Assembly: GCA_047605605.1 (NCBI GenBank)
Contig: JASGFG010000029.1
Span: 1-39,782, forward strand
Reading direction: 5' to 3'
Origin: JAATGA01 sp047605605
GTDB taxonomy: Bacteria > Pseudomonadota > Alphaproteobacteria > Rhodobacterales > Rhodobacteraceae
Length of the DNA stretch: 39,782 nt
Numbering within the stretch: the stretch's first letter is position 1; each line of letters opens with the position of its first letter. The translations under genes were made by a program, and so were the position numbers. Shown here in pieces: positions 24,598-32,710 of the stretch. The notes beneath the pieces are model-generated. The model saw nothing but the letters and a program-made list of their open reading frames with translations. It had not been told where the DNA came from and did no database searches.

Positions 24598-24975
24598 CTA
24601 GTCCCGGCAGACCAGCCGCAGGCGCAGACCGGGGCCGAGCGCACGCAATTCGCGTTCGACCATGCGCGGGTCGGGCAGCGGCGGGGCGACCACGGTGATC
24701 AGCCCGCGATAGCCCATGGTTTCCAGCCGCGCCACCACCTGTGTCGCATCATGGCCGGGCGCGAACAGCGCACAGGCGATCTCGTCCGGGTGCAGGGCCA
24801 GCAGCGTACGGGCATTCAGCCGCGCCATCGGCAGGGTGGCGTCGGCACGGGGCCAGTCCGCACCTTCCAGCGCCAGCAGGATTCCGTCGCCGCCATCATC
24901 GTGGTCCTTCACCGCCGCCTCTCTGGTTTCCCTTAGGTAAAGCGTAATCCCGCCAGCGGGCGTGGCAAGTGACAT
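24598..24975 (-). CDS. uncharacterised receiver-like protein divergent from phoR
   Basis: A 125-residue soluble protein ending LPDPRMVERELRALGPGLRL. The stretch LALHPDEIACALFAPGHDATQVVARLETMGYRGLITVVAPP resembles the second half of a response-regulator receiver fold, without the acidic pocket and phospho-acceptor Asp, so it may be a degenerate receiver. That is an impression from strand-helix spacing, not a proven match. ATG 24975 lies 51 bases from phoR, on the opposite strand; the frame stays open further upstream only as antisense of phoR. A role in the phosphate circuit is possible from position alone. Confidence 0.62.
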   Translation of the reverse strand: MSLATPAGGITLYLRETREAAVKDHDDGGDGILLALEGADWPRADATLPMARLNARTLLALHPDEIACALFAPGHDATQVVARLETMGYRGLITVVAPPLPDPRMVERELRALGPGLRLRLVCRD

Positions 24976-25026
24976 CTGGAATTGCCAGGGCGCTGCCGAT
25001 AGGAATTGCCTCGACAGGAGGCGCCG

Positions 25027-26040
25027 ATGGACAATGCGACAGCCGTGATCGAGGCGCTGCCGGTGCCGGCGGTGCTGATCGGCCGGGATGAACGGGTGAT
25101 CGTGGCCAACCGGCCGGCGACCCAGCTTTTCGGGGCCGAGATGACGGGGCGCCACCACGGGCTGAGCCTGCGCCAGCCCGCGCTGCTGGAGGCGATAGCC
25201 CGCAAGCTGCGCGGCGGCGAGCCCGAGGAGGTGCGCCACCTGATCCCCGGCCCCTCGCACGAGGTGGTGCATCGCGTGACGGTCGCGCCGGTCGTGATGG
25301 GGGTGCTTTGCACCTTTCTCGACCTGTCGGAACAGGAACAGATCGGCCAGATGCGCCGCGATTTCGTGGCCAATGTCAGCCATGAGCTGCGCACGCCGCT
25401 GACCGCGCTGCTGGGGTTCATCGAGACGCTGCGGGGGCCTGCGCGCGACGATCCGGCCGCGCGCGACCGTTTCCTGACCATCATGGGCCGCGAGGCCGAG
25501 CGGATGAACCGTCTGGTACGCGACCTGCTGCACCTGAGCCGGGTCGAAGCGCAGGAGCGGGTGCGCCCGACCGAACGGCTGGACCTTGCGGCGGCGATTC
25601 GCGCCTCGGTCACGGCGCTGCGGCAGGTTGCGGACGAGGCCAGGGTCGCCATCGAGGTCGAGGGCGCCGACCAGCCGGTCGAAGTGCCCGCCGATGCCGA
25701 CCAGATCCAGCAGGTGCTGAACAACCTGATCGAGAATGCGGTGAAATACGGCGGGGCCGGGGGCAGGGTGGTGGTGACGCTGGACCGCGCGCCGGGGCCG
25801 AAAGGGCGCATGGCGCGAATCGTCGTGCGCGATTTCGGCGAGGGGATCGAACAGATCCACCTTGGCCGCCTGACCGAGCGATTCTATCGCGTCGACGGGC
25901 ATCGGTCGCGGGAAAAGGGCGGCACCGGGCTGGGGCTGGCCATCGTCAAGCATATCGTCAACCGCCACCGCGGCCGCCTGACCATCGACAGCCAGCGGGG
26001 CCAGGGCAGCAGCTTTACCGTGCTTTTGCCGGAAAGCTGA
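25027..26040 (+). CDS. phoR: phosphate regulon sensor histidine kinase PhoR (soluble form)
   Basis: A 337-residue kinase with an N-terminal PAS-like sensor (about residues 5-100), a HisKA domain with phospho-acceptor His119 in FVANVSHELRTPLTALLGFIE, and a HATPase domain with N box NNLIENAVKYGG, RDFGEGI and GGTGLGLAIVKHIVNRH. Unlike E. coli PhoR it has no membrane helix before the PAS region, so it should be cytosolic or bound to the Pst-PhoU complex. AGGAGG sits 5 bases before ATG 25027. It is separated from pstS by the Pho-box region and lies in the same orientation as pst-phoU-phoB, which identifies it as PhoR. Confidence 0.9.
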   Translation: MDNATAVIEALPVPAVLIGRDERVIVANRPATQLFGAEMTGRHHGLSLRQPALLEAIARKLRGGEPEEVRHLIPGPSHEVVHRVTVAPVVMGVLCTFLDLSEQEQIGQMRRDFVANVSHELRTPLTALLGFIETLRGPARDDPAARDRFLTIMGREAERMNRLVRDLLHLSRVEAQERVRPTERLDLAAAIRASVTALRQVADEARVAIEVEGADQPVEVPADADQIQQVLNNLIENAVKYGGAGGRVVVTLDRAPGPKGRMARIVVRDFGEGIEQIHLGRLTERFYRVDGHRSREKGGTGLGLAIVKHIVNRHRGRLTIDSQRGQGSSFTVLLPES

Positions 26041-26096
26041 ACGCGCCGCCGTCGCGGGACCGGGTTTCCGCTGCGGCACCCATGCAGGGCGGGCGG

Positions 26097-26125
26097 TTGT
26101 CATGCACCTGTTACACTCCTGTCGC
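26097..26125 (+). promoter_or_regulatory. Pho box upstream of pstS (three 11-bp repeats)
   Basis: Three 7-base direct repeats spaced by 4 bases: TTGTCAT (26097-26103), CTGTTAC (26108-26114), CTGTCGC (26119-26125), matching the CTGTCAY-type PhoB half-site with 11-base periodicity. The site ends 78 bases before the pstS start codon, and TATGCA 7 bases downstream could be the -10 element, with no -35 as usual for PhoB-activated promoters. Confidence 0.8.
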
Positions 26126-26203
26126 AAAAGCGTATGCATCCGGTCCTAGACGGGGCGCGGGATCGCCGTCCGGGCGGTCGTCACGAGAATGCAGGAGATT
26201 TGC

Positions 26204-27265
26204 ATGTCCATGAAACTCACCGTCTCGACGCTGGCGCTTGCCGTGTCGGCCGTTCTTCCCGCTTCGGGCGCGATGGCGCGCGACCAGCTTCAGATCTCGG
26301 GCTCGTCGACGGTGCTGCCCTATGCCACCATCGTCGCCGAAGCCTTTGGCGAGAACTTCGACTTTCCGACCCCGGTGGTCGAGGGCGGCGGTTCGGGCGC
26401 GGGTCGCAAGAAGCTGTGCGAAGGCGTGGGCGAAAACACCATCGACATCGCGAACTCGTCCAGCCGCATCTCGCAGTCGGACATCGACACCTGCGCCAAA
26501 AACGGCGTGAGCGAGATCATGGAAGTGCGCATCGGCTATGACGGGATCGTCTTTGCCAGCGACATCAAGGGCGGCGATTTCGCGCTGACCCCGGCAGATG
26601 TCTATGGCGCGCTGGCTGCCAAGGTTGCCAAGGATGGCAAGCTGGCCGACAACACCGCCGCGAAATGGACGGATGTGAACGCCAAGCTGCCGGCGCAGGA
26701 CATCCTCGCCTTCATCCCCGGCACCAAGCACGGCACGCGCGAAGTGTTCGACATCAAGCTGATGGAAGCGGGCTGCAAGGAAAGCGGCGCCTACGACCTG
26801 TTCCTGGCCGCCTCGACCGGGGCCGACGACAAGGCCAAGAAGGACGAGGCCACCAAGGCCTGCCATGAGATCCGCACCGACGGCAAATCGGTCGACATCG
26901 ACGGCGATTATACCGAGACACTGGCCCGCATCGACGCCAACAAGTCGGCCGTCGGCGTGTTCGGCCTGTCCTTCTATGAAAACAACATGGACAAGCTGAA
27001 GGTGGCCACCGTCTCGGGCATCGTGCCTTCGGTCGAAACCATCTCGAACGGAACCTATCCGGTGTCGCGTCCGCTCTACTTCTACGTCAAGAAGGCGCAT
27101 ATCGGCGTGATCCCCGGCCTGAAGGAATACATCCAGTTCTTCGTGTCGGACGACATGGCAGGCCCCGGCGGCCCGCTGGCGGAATACGGCCTGGTGCCGG
27201 ACCCGGAACTGGCCAAGACCCAGGCCGCGGTCGAGGCGGAAACCCCGATGGGCCCGCTGAAATAA
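26204..27265 (+). CDS. pstS: periplasmic phosphate-binding protein PstS
   Basis: A 353-residue substrate-binding protein of the high-affinity phosphate ABC transporter. The signal peptide (MSMKLTVSTLALAVSAV… AMA) lacks a lipobox Cys, so the protein is free in the periplasm. Phosphate-binding loops are visible as ISGSSTVLPY, VEGGGSGAGRKKLC and PGTKHGTREVF. AGGAG 6 bases upstream selects ATG 26204 over 26189 and 26210. It is controlled by the Pho box at 26097-26125 and followed by a strong intercistronic hairpin. Confidence 0.94.
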   Translation: MSMKLTVSTLALAVSAVLPASGAMARDQLQISGSSTVLPYATIVAEAFGENFDFPTPVVEGGGSGAGRKKLCEGVGENTIDIANSSSRISQSDIDTCAKNGVSEIMEVRIGYDGIVFASDIKGGDFALTPADVYGALAAKVAKDGKLADNTAAKWTDVNAKLPAQDILAFIPGTKHGTREVFDIKLMEAGCKESGAYDLFLAASTGADDKAKKDEATKACHEIRTDGKSVDIDGDYTETLARIDANKSAVGVFGLSFYENNMDKLKVATVSGIVPSVETISNGTYPVSRPLYFYVKKAHIGVIPGLKEYIQFFVSDDMAGPGGPLAEYGLVPDPELAKTQAAVEAETPMGPLK

Positions 27266-27283
27266 GCCCGAACCGAAAACCGG

Positions 27284-27317
27284 CCGGGGGTGCGGGTCCG
27301 CCGCGCCCCCGGATTTT
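27284..27317 (+). terminator. intercistronic hairpin between pstS and pstC
   Basis: A 12-bp stem (27284-27295 with 27301-27312, one G-T pair), a 5-base loop, then ATTTT. It looks like a partial terminator or 3'-end protector that would leave more pstS than pstCAB message, as is common for binding-protein genes. Confidence 0.65.
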
Positions 27318-27343
27318 CCGCTTCTGAACCCCAGGTTTCAGCC

Positions 27344-28801
27344 ATGACCCTTGGACTTCTGGTCCTTCTGATCCTTGCGCTTGCCGTTGCGGGCTGGATC
27401 ATCGCGCGGCAGCGCGCCACAGCCTCGTCCGGGGGCGATATCCGCCGGTTGCATTCGCTGCCCGGCTATTACGGGCATTTCGTCTTTCTCTGCACCGCGG
27501 TGCCGGCGCTGCTGGCGGTCCTGCTGTGGCTGATCGTACAGCCGGTGGTGGTGGAAACCCGCGCCTCGGGCATGATCGCCGACAGCGACATTCCGCAGGG
27601 CAGCACCCGCGATCTGGTCATCGCCGACGTGCGCCGTCTGGCCGAAGGCCTTGACGTGCTGGCGGCAAGGGGCCAGACGCCCGAGGCGCTGGCCGCATTG
27701 CGCGACACGCCCGACGCCCTGCGCAGCACGCTGGCCGCGGCCGGCGTCGCGGTCGGGCCGAACGTCAATCCCGCGACCATCGCCGCGGCCGAGGCCTATC
27801 GCGCGCGCAGCCATTCCGGCGCACTGGCGATGACGGTGGTGGCGCTGCTGCTGGCGGCGGCGGGCCTCGGCTGGGGATTGAGCCGCATCCGGCCGGAGTT
27901 CCGCGCCCGCAATGCGACCGAGCAGTTTACCATGGCGGCGCTGATCGGCTGTTCGCTGATCGCGGTGCTGACGACGGTGGGCATTGTCTGTTCGCTGCTG
28001 TTTGAAAGCATCCACTTCTTTCGCATCTATCCGGCGACGAAGTTCTTCCTTTCTTCCGTCTGGAACCCGAAGTTCGGCGGCGGGTCGGATCTCGGCATCC
28101 TGCCGCTGGTCTGGGGCACGCTCTATGTGTCGTTCATCGCGCTGCTGGTGGCGGTGCCGGTCGGGCTGATGTCGGCGGTCTATCTGTCGGAATATGCGTC
28201 GAAAGCCACCCGCGCCTGGGTGAAACCGGCCATCGAGATCCTGGCGGGCATCCCGACCATCGTCTACGGCCTGTTCGCGCTGGTCACGGTCGGCCCCTTG
28301 CTTCGCGACTGGTTCGCCCAGCCGATGGGCCTGGGCAATTCGTCATCCTCGGTGATGACGGCTGGGATCGTCATGGGGATCATGGTCATTCCCTTCGTGT
28401 CCTCGCTGTCGGATGACATCATCAACGCCGTGCCGCAAAGCTTGCGCGACGGGTCGCTGGGTCTGGGCGCCACGCCGTCGGAAACCGTGCGGCAGGTGGT
28501 TCTGCCCGCAGCCCTGCCCGGCATCGTCGGCGCCGTGCTTCTGGCCGCCAGCCGTGCCATCGGCGAGACGATGATCGTGGTGATGGGGGCAGGGGCCGCG
28601 GCCAAGCTGAGCCTGAACCCGTTCGAGGCGATGACCACCGTGACGGTCAAGATCGTCAGCCAGCTGACCGGCGACACCGAATTTGCCAGCCCCGAAACGC
28701 TGGTGGCCTTTGCGCTTGGGCTGACGCTGTTCCTTCTGACGCTGGCGCTGAACATCGTGGCGCTGGTGATCGTCCGCAAATACCGGGAGCAATACGAATG
28801 A
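27344..28801 (+). CDS. pstC: phosphate ABC transporter permease PstC
   Basis: A 485-residue inner-membrane permease. The C-terminal half is the standard PstC core, with the ABC-docking loop region (NAVPQSLRDGSLGLGATPSETVRQVVLPAALPGIVGAV) and six helices. The N-terminal roughly 200 residues add two or more helices around a periplasmic segment (DUF3708-type extension), making it much longer than the roughly 320-residue E. coli protein but normal for alphaproteobacteria. ATG 27344 begins the first helix. The stop overlaps the pstA start (ATGA). Confidence 0.92.
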   Translation: MTLGLLVLLILALAVAGWIIARQRATASSGGDIRRLHSLPGYYGHFVFLCTAVPALLAVLLWLIVQPVVVETRASGMIADSDIPQGSTRDLVIADVRRLAEGLDVLAARGQTPEALAALRDTPDALRSTLAAAGVAVGPNVNPATIAAAEAYRARSHSGALAMTVVALLLAAAGLGWGLSRIRPEFRARNATEQFTMAALIGCSLIAVLTTVGIVCSLLFESIHFFRIYPATKFFLSSVWNPKFGGGSDLGILPLVWGTLYVSFIALLVAVPVGLMSAVYLSEYASKATRAWVKPAIEILAGIPTIVYGLFALVTVGPLLRDWFAQPMGLGNSSSSVMTAGIVMGIMVIPFVSSLSDDIINAVPQSLRDGSLGLGATPSETVRQVVLPAALPGIVGAVLLAASRAIGETMIVVMGAGAAAKLSLNPFEAMTTVTVKIVSQLTGDTEFASPETLVAFALGLTLFLLTLALNIVALVIVRKYREQYE

Positions 28802-30144
28802 CCGCCTCCGTTCCCGCCACCGGCGTTCCGGTGCATGACTCGATCCTGACCGTCGACCCCAAGATCCGCAGGCGCAAGGCGGCCGAGGCGCGGTTCCGCG
28901 CCTATGGGCTGGGCGCGATCATCGTGGCGCTGCTGGCTCTGGTCTGGCTGCTGATCTCGATCCTGTCGCAAGGCTTGCCCGCGTTCCGCCAGACGATGCT
29001 GACCTTTCCGGTGACGCTGGACGCCACGGTGCTGGACAAGGCCGGAACCCGCGATCCGGCGGCCCTGGCCAAGGTCACGACCGTGGGTTACGCCAAGGTT
29101 CTGGCGCAGTCGCTGGATCAGGCGCTGACCGATGCGGGCATCGACCGCGGCGCCGCGACCGAAAAGGACGTGGCGGCGCTGATCAGCCAGGAATCGGCGG
29201 CGACGCTGCGCAACCTGGTGCTGGCCGACCCGGCCAAGATCAGCACGACCATCCCCTTTACCGCGCTGGCGGGCGGGCGGATCGACGGCTATTTCAAGGG
29301 CCGCGTCACTGTGGAAAGCGCCCGGCTGGACAAGAACGTGACACCCGAGCAGCTGTCCCTTGCCGATCAGATGAAGGCCAAGGGGATGCTGGAGCAAAAG
29401 CTCAACTGGTCCTTCCTGACCGCGCCTGACGCCTCCGACAAGCGGCCCGAGGCCGCGGGTCTGGGCGTGGCGATCATCGGGTCGCTTTACATGATGATCG
29501 TGGTGCTGGTGCTGGCCCTGCCCATCGGCGTCGCCACCTCGGTCTATCTGGAGGAGTTTGCACCCAAGAACAAATGGACCGACCTGATCGAGGTGAACAT
29601 CGCCAACCTCGCCGCCGTGCCGTCCATCGTCTATGGGATCCTGGGTCTGGCGGTATTCATCAACTTCATGCACCTGCCGAACTCGGCGCCCATCGTCGGG
29701 GGCCTTGTGCTGACGCTGATGACGCTGCCGCGGATCATCATCCCGACCCGCGCCGCGCTGAAGGCGGTGCCGCCGTCGATCCGCGATGCCGCACTCGGCA
29801 TCGGCGCCTCGCGGTTGCAGACGGTCTTTCACCACGTCCTGCCGCTGGCCATGCCCGGCATCCTGACGGGGATGATCATCGGTCTGGCGCAGGCGCTTGG
29901 GGAAACCGCGCCGCTCTTGCTGATCGGCATGGTCGCCTTTGTGCGCGACTATCCCGAGGGGCTGCCGTCGGGCCTGTTCGACCCGGCCTCGGCCCTGCCG
30001 GTGCAGGTCTACAACTGGACGCAGCGAGGCGACCCCGGCTTTGTCGAGCGCGCATCCGGCGCCATCATCGTTCTTCTGGTGTTCCTGGTCGTCATGAACG
30101 CCGTCGCAATTTACCTGCGCCGCAAGTTCGAGCGCCGGTGGTAG
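28798..30144 (+). CDS. pstA: phosphate ABC transporter permease PstA
   Basis: A 448-residue permease partner of PstC. After a cytosolic start and one helix (about residues 35-60), a long periplasmic insert (to about residue 215; DUF3333-type) precedes the standard core, whose docking loop reads ALKAVPPSIRDAALGIGASRLQTVFHHVLPLAMPG. It begins within the pstC stop, and pstB follows after 16 bases. E. coli PstA is about 300 residues; the extra length is the N-terminal insert shared by alphaproteobacteria. Confidence 0.92.
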   Translation: MTASVPATGVPVHDSILTVDPKIRRRKAAEARFRAYGLGAIIVALLALVWLLISILSQGLPAFRQTMLTFPVTLDATVLDKAGTRDPAALAKVTTVGYAKVLAQSLDQALTDAGIDRGAATEKDVAALISQESAATLRNLVLADPAKISTTIPFTALAGGRIDGYFKGRVTVESARLDKNVTPEQLSLADQMKAKGMLEQKLNWSFLTAPDASDKRPEAAGLGVAIIGSLYMMIVVLVLALPIGVATSVYLEEFAPKNKWTDLIEVNIANLAAVPSIVYGILGLAVFINFMHLPNSAPIVGGLVLTLMTLPRIIIPTRAALKAVPPSIRDAALGIGASRLQTVFHHVLPLAMPGILTGMIIGLAQALGETAPLLLIGMVAFVRDYPEGLPSGLFDPASALPVQVYNWTQRGDPGFVERASGAIIVLLVFLVVMNAVAIYLRRKFERRW

Positions 30145-30160
30145 GATAGGGGAAACACCC

Positions 30161-30955
30161 ATGAAAGATCAGGTCACGGAGGACCGCGTGCAGGTCGAAA
30201 CCAGCAAGATCTCGGCCAGAAAGGCGCAGGTCTATTACGGAGAGAACCACGCCATCAAGGACGTGGACGTGGAAATCCTCGACAAGACGGTCACAGCCTT
30301 CATCGGGCCGTCGGGCTGCGGCAAGTCGACCTTCCTGCGCTGCCTGAACCGGATGAACGACACCATCGTCGGCTGCCGGGTCGAGGGCAATATCACCCTG
30401 GACGGCGAGGACATCTATGACCCCCGCGTCGATCCGGTGCAGCTGCGCGCCAAGATCGGGATGGTGTTCCAGAAGCCGAACCCGTTCCCCAAGTCGATCT
30501 ACGACAACGTGGCCTATGGCCCCAAGATCCACGGCCTGACCCGCAACAAGGCCGAACTAGACCAGATCGTCGAGACGAGTCTGCGCAAGGCCGCCCTGTG
30601 GAACGAGGTCAAGGACCGCCTGCACGCCCCCGGCACCGGCCTGTCCGGCGGCCAGCAACAGCGCCTGTGCATCGCACGGGCCATCGCCACCAGCCCCGAA
30701 GTGCTGCTGATGGACGAACCCTGCTCGGCCCTTGACCCGATCGCCACGGCACAGGTCGAGGAGCTGATCGACGAGCTGCGCAGCCAGTTCTCGGTGGTGA
30801 TCGTCACCCACTCGATGCAGCAGGCGGCGCGGGTGTCGCAGCGGACGGCGTTCTTCCACCTGGGCAATCTGGTGGAATACGGCGAGACGACGCAGATCTT
30901 CACCAATCCGCACGATCCGCGGACGGAATCCTACATCTCCGGCCGCATCGGCTGA
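30161..30955 (+). CDS. pstB: phosphate ABC transporter ATPase PstB
   Basis: A 264-residue ATP-binding subunit on the cytosolic face of the PstCA permease. Walker A is GPSGCGKST (residues 49-57), the signature motif LSGGQQQRLCIARA, Walker B LLMDEPCSALDP, and the switch His in VIVTHSMQQAARVS. The YGENHAIKDV start and the C-terminal FTNPHDPRTESYISGRIG are PstB-specific. It sits between pstA and phoU with 13-16 base gaps. Confidence 0.96.
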   Translation: MKDQVTEDRVQVETSKISARKAQVYYGENHAIKDVDVEILDKTVTAFIGPSGCGKSTFLRCLNRMNDTIVGCRVEGNITLDGEDIYDPRVDPVQLRAKIGMVFQKPNPFPKSIYDNVAYGPKIHGLTRNKAELDQIVETSLRKAALWNEVKDRLHAPGTGLSGGQQQRLCIARAIATSPEVLLMDEPCSALDPIATAQVEELIDELRSQFSVVIVTHSMQQAARVSQRTAFFHLGNLVEYGETTQIFTNPHDPRTESYISGRIG

Positions 30956-30968
30956 TCGCGAGGGCAGA

Positions 30969-31679
30969 ATGAGCACCGACAAACCGCATATCGTTTCCGC
31001 CTTCGACCGCGATCTGGAATCGGTTCAGGCCGCCATCATGAAGATGGGCGGGCTGGTCGAAAGCGCGCTTCTGGATGCCGCCGAGGCGCTGGAAACCCGT
31101 GACGAGGAACTGGCCCTGCGCGTCCGGAACGGCGACAAGGCCATCGACGCGCTGGAGGAGCAGGTGAATGCCGAATGCGCCCGCGTCATCGCGTTGCGCG
31201 CCCCGCAGGCGACCGACCTGCGCACCGTGCTGACGGTGATGAAGATCGCAGGGTCGCTGGAACGCTGCGGCGACTATGCCAAGAACCTGGGCAAGCGTGC
31301 GACGGTCCTGGCGCAGATGGCGCCCATCGGGTCCACCGCCGGGTCGGTGCGCCGCATGGCCAAGGCGGTGCAGCTGCTGCTGAAGGATGCGCTGGACGCC
31401 TATATCACTCGCGACGCCGCGCTGGCCGCCGATGTGCGCTTGCGCGACCGCGAGGTCGACCAGATGTATAACGCGCTGTTCCGCGAATTCCTGACCCATA
31501 TGATGGAGGACCCGCGCAACATCACCGCCTGTATGCACCTGCATTTCATCGCCAAGAACATCGAGCGGGTGGGCGACCATGCCACCACCATCGCCGAGCA
31601 GGTGATCTATCTGGTGACAGGCAGCCACCCCGAAGAGGCGCGCCCCAAGGCAGACGCCACCTCGGGCCCTGCGGAGTAG
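30969..31679 (+). CDS. phoU: phosphate signalling protein PhoU
   Basis: A 236-residue all-helical protein made of two three-helix PhoU repeats, each with the metal-binding-type E(D)xxxD pattern (VIALRAPQATDLRTVLTVMKIAGSLERCGDYAKNL; later HLHFIAKNIERVGDHATTIAE). It links the Pst transporter to PhoR and keeps the regulon off when phosphate is plentiful. It lies 13 bases after pstB and 4 bases before phoB. Confidence 0.95.
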   Translation: MSTDKPHIVSAFDRDLESVQAAIMKMGGLVESALLDAAEALETRDEELALRVRNGDKAIDALEEQVNAECARVIALRAPQATDLRTVLTVMKIAGSLERCGDYAKNLGKRATVLAQMAPIGSTAGSVRRMAKAVQLLLKDALDAYITRDAALAADVRLRDREVDQMYNALFREFLTHMMEDPRNITACMHLHFIAKNIERVGDHATTIAEQVIYLVTGSHPEEARPKADATSGPAE

Positions 31680-31683
31680 GCGG

Positions 31684-32373
31684 ATGGCCAGCGATCAACC
31701 CAGCGTCCTTCTGGTCGAGGATGAACCGGCGCAGCGCGAGGTGCTGTCCTACAACCTGGAGGCAGAGGGGTTCCGCGTCTCGTCCGCCGACAATGGCGAG
31801 GATGCGCTGATGCTGGTGGACGAGGATCTGCCCGACATCATCGTGCTGGACTGGATGATGCCCAATGTCTCGGGCATAGAGGTCTGCCGGCGGCTGAAAT
31901 CGCGTCCCGAAACGCGGGGCATCCCGATCATCATGCTGTCCGCCCGGTCCGAGGAAGTGGACCGGGTGCGGGGGCTGGAAACCGGGGCCGACGATTACGT
32001 CATCAAGCCCTATTCGGTGGTCGAGCTGATGGCGCGGGTCCGTGCGCAGCTGCGCCGGGTGCGGCCCTCGACCGTGGGGCTGGTGCTGGAATGGGGCGAC
32101 ATCCGGCTGGACCCCGAAAGCCATCGCGTCTATCGCGCCGACAAGGTGTTGAAGTTGGGGCCGACCGAGTTCCGGCTGCTGACCACCTTCATGGAAAAGC
32201 CCGGCCGGGTGTGGAGCCGCGAGCAGTTGCTGGACCGGGTCTGGGGCCGCGACATCTATGTCGATACCCGCACCGTCGACGTGCATATCGGCCGGTTGCG
32301 CAAGGCGCTGATGCAGCATGGCGGCGACGATCCGCTGCGCACGGTGCGCGGCGCGGGTTACGCGCTCGGCTGA
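31684..32373 (+). CDS. phoB: phosphate regulon response regulator PhoB
   Basis: A 229-residue OmpR-type regulator. The receiver domain has acidic residues near position 12, phospho-acceptor Asp56 in IIVLDWMMPNVSG, and the Lys in DDYVIKPYS; the winged-helix DNA-binding domain (about residues 130-229) ends in RTVRGAGYAL. Phosphorylated by PhoR, it would bind the Pho box at 26097-26125. Its position at the end of the cluster means the regulon amplifies its own activator, if read-through from the pstS promoter occurs. Confidence 0.95.
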   Translation: MASDQPSVLLVEDEPAQREVLSYNLEAEGFRVSSADNGEDALMLVDEDLPDIIVLDWMMPNVSGIEVCRRLKSRPETRGIPIIMLSARSEEVDRVRGLETGADDYVIKPYSVVELMARVRAQLRRVRPSTVGLVLEWGDIRLDPESHRVYRADKVLKLGPTEFRLLTTFMEKPGRVWSREQLLDRVWGRDIYVDTRTVDVHIGRLRKALMQHGGDDPLRTVRGAGYALG

Positions 32374-32394
32374 AAGCCGCGGGATGAACCTGTC

Positions 32395-32426
32395 CGCCCG
32401 GTGTCGCCCACGGCACCGGGCGTTTT
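32395..32426. terminator. terminator after phoB
   Basis: A 9-bp stem (CGCCCGGTG 32395-32403 with CACCGGGCG 32414-32422), a 10-base loop, and TTTT on the plus strand, 21 bases after the phoB stop. On the minus strand the same hairpin directly follows the stop of the 33-codon ORF. Confidence 0.75.
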
Positions 32427-32527
32427 CACATCATCAGCGCCAGGCCCGCTGCGGCCGCGATCAAAAACAGCTCTCCCCACGGAAGCCAGGGCAGGGACAG
32501 TCGGCGCAGGGGGGTAGGGCGGGTCAT
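32426..32527 (-). CDS. putative 33-residue membrane microprotein
   Basis: A short ORF reading MTRPTPLRRLSLPWLPWGEL then a single hydrophobic segment ending in ALMM. The layout is a basic, Pro/Trp-rich N-terminus followed by one short C-terminal membrane helix. A GGAG sits 7 bases before ATG 32527; a weak TTGGAC/TTAAGT pair (18-base spacer, 32568-32597) could be its promoter. Its stop touches the phoB terminator. I do not recognise it; the start context, hydrophobic design and convergent terminator are the only support, so it may also be chance. Confidence 0.4.
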   Translation of the reverse strand: MTRPTPLRRLSLPWLPWGELFLIAAAAGLALMM

Positions 32528-32657
32528 CGCAATCTCCATCTGTGGTGAAGCGACCCTGGCGGAAAGAACTTAACAGGAACAAAATGCTGCGGTCCAAGGA
32601 AAGAAATATTCCGGCGGTTTGTTCGCGGAATGGAAACGGGTAAAATTCTTGCAAATG

Positions 32658-32688
32658 CAAAACCCCGGCCGAAAGGACCGGGGTTTTG
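32658..32688. terminator. bidirectional terminator of the VPLPA-CTERM gene
   Basis: An 11-bp perfect stem (CAAAACCCCGG 32658-32668 with CCGGGGTTTTG 32678-32688) that begins with A4 and ends with T4, so it can terminate in both directions. It lies 22 bases after the minus-strand stop at 32711. Confidence 0.8.
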
Positions 32689-32710
32689 CATGGTTTCTGG
32701 ACCGAATCGG

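Noticed and set aside
24976..26139. N-terminal extension of the protein encoded at 24598-24975
   Set aside because: The open frame continues upstream only as antisense of phoR, and the extension is Arg/His/Gln-rich without any domain.
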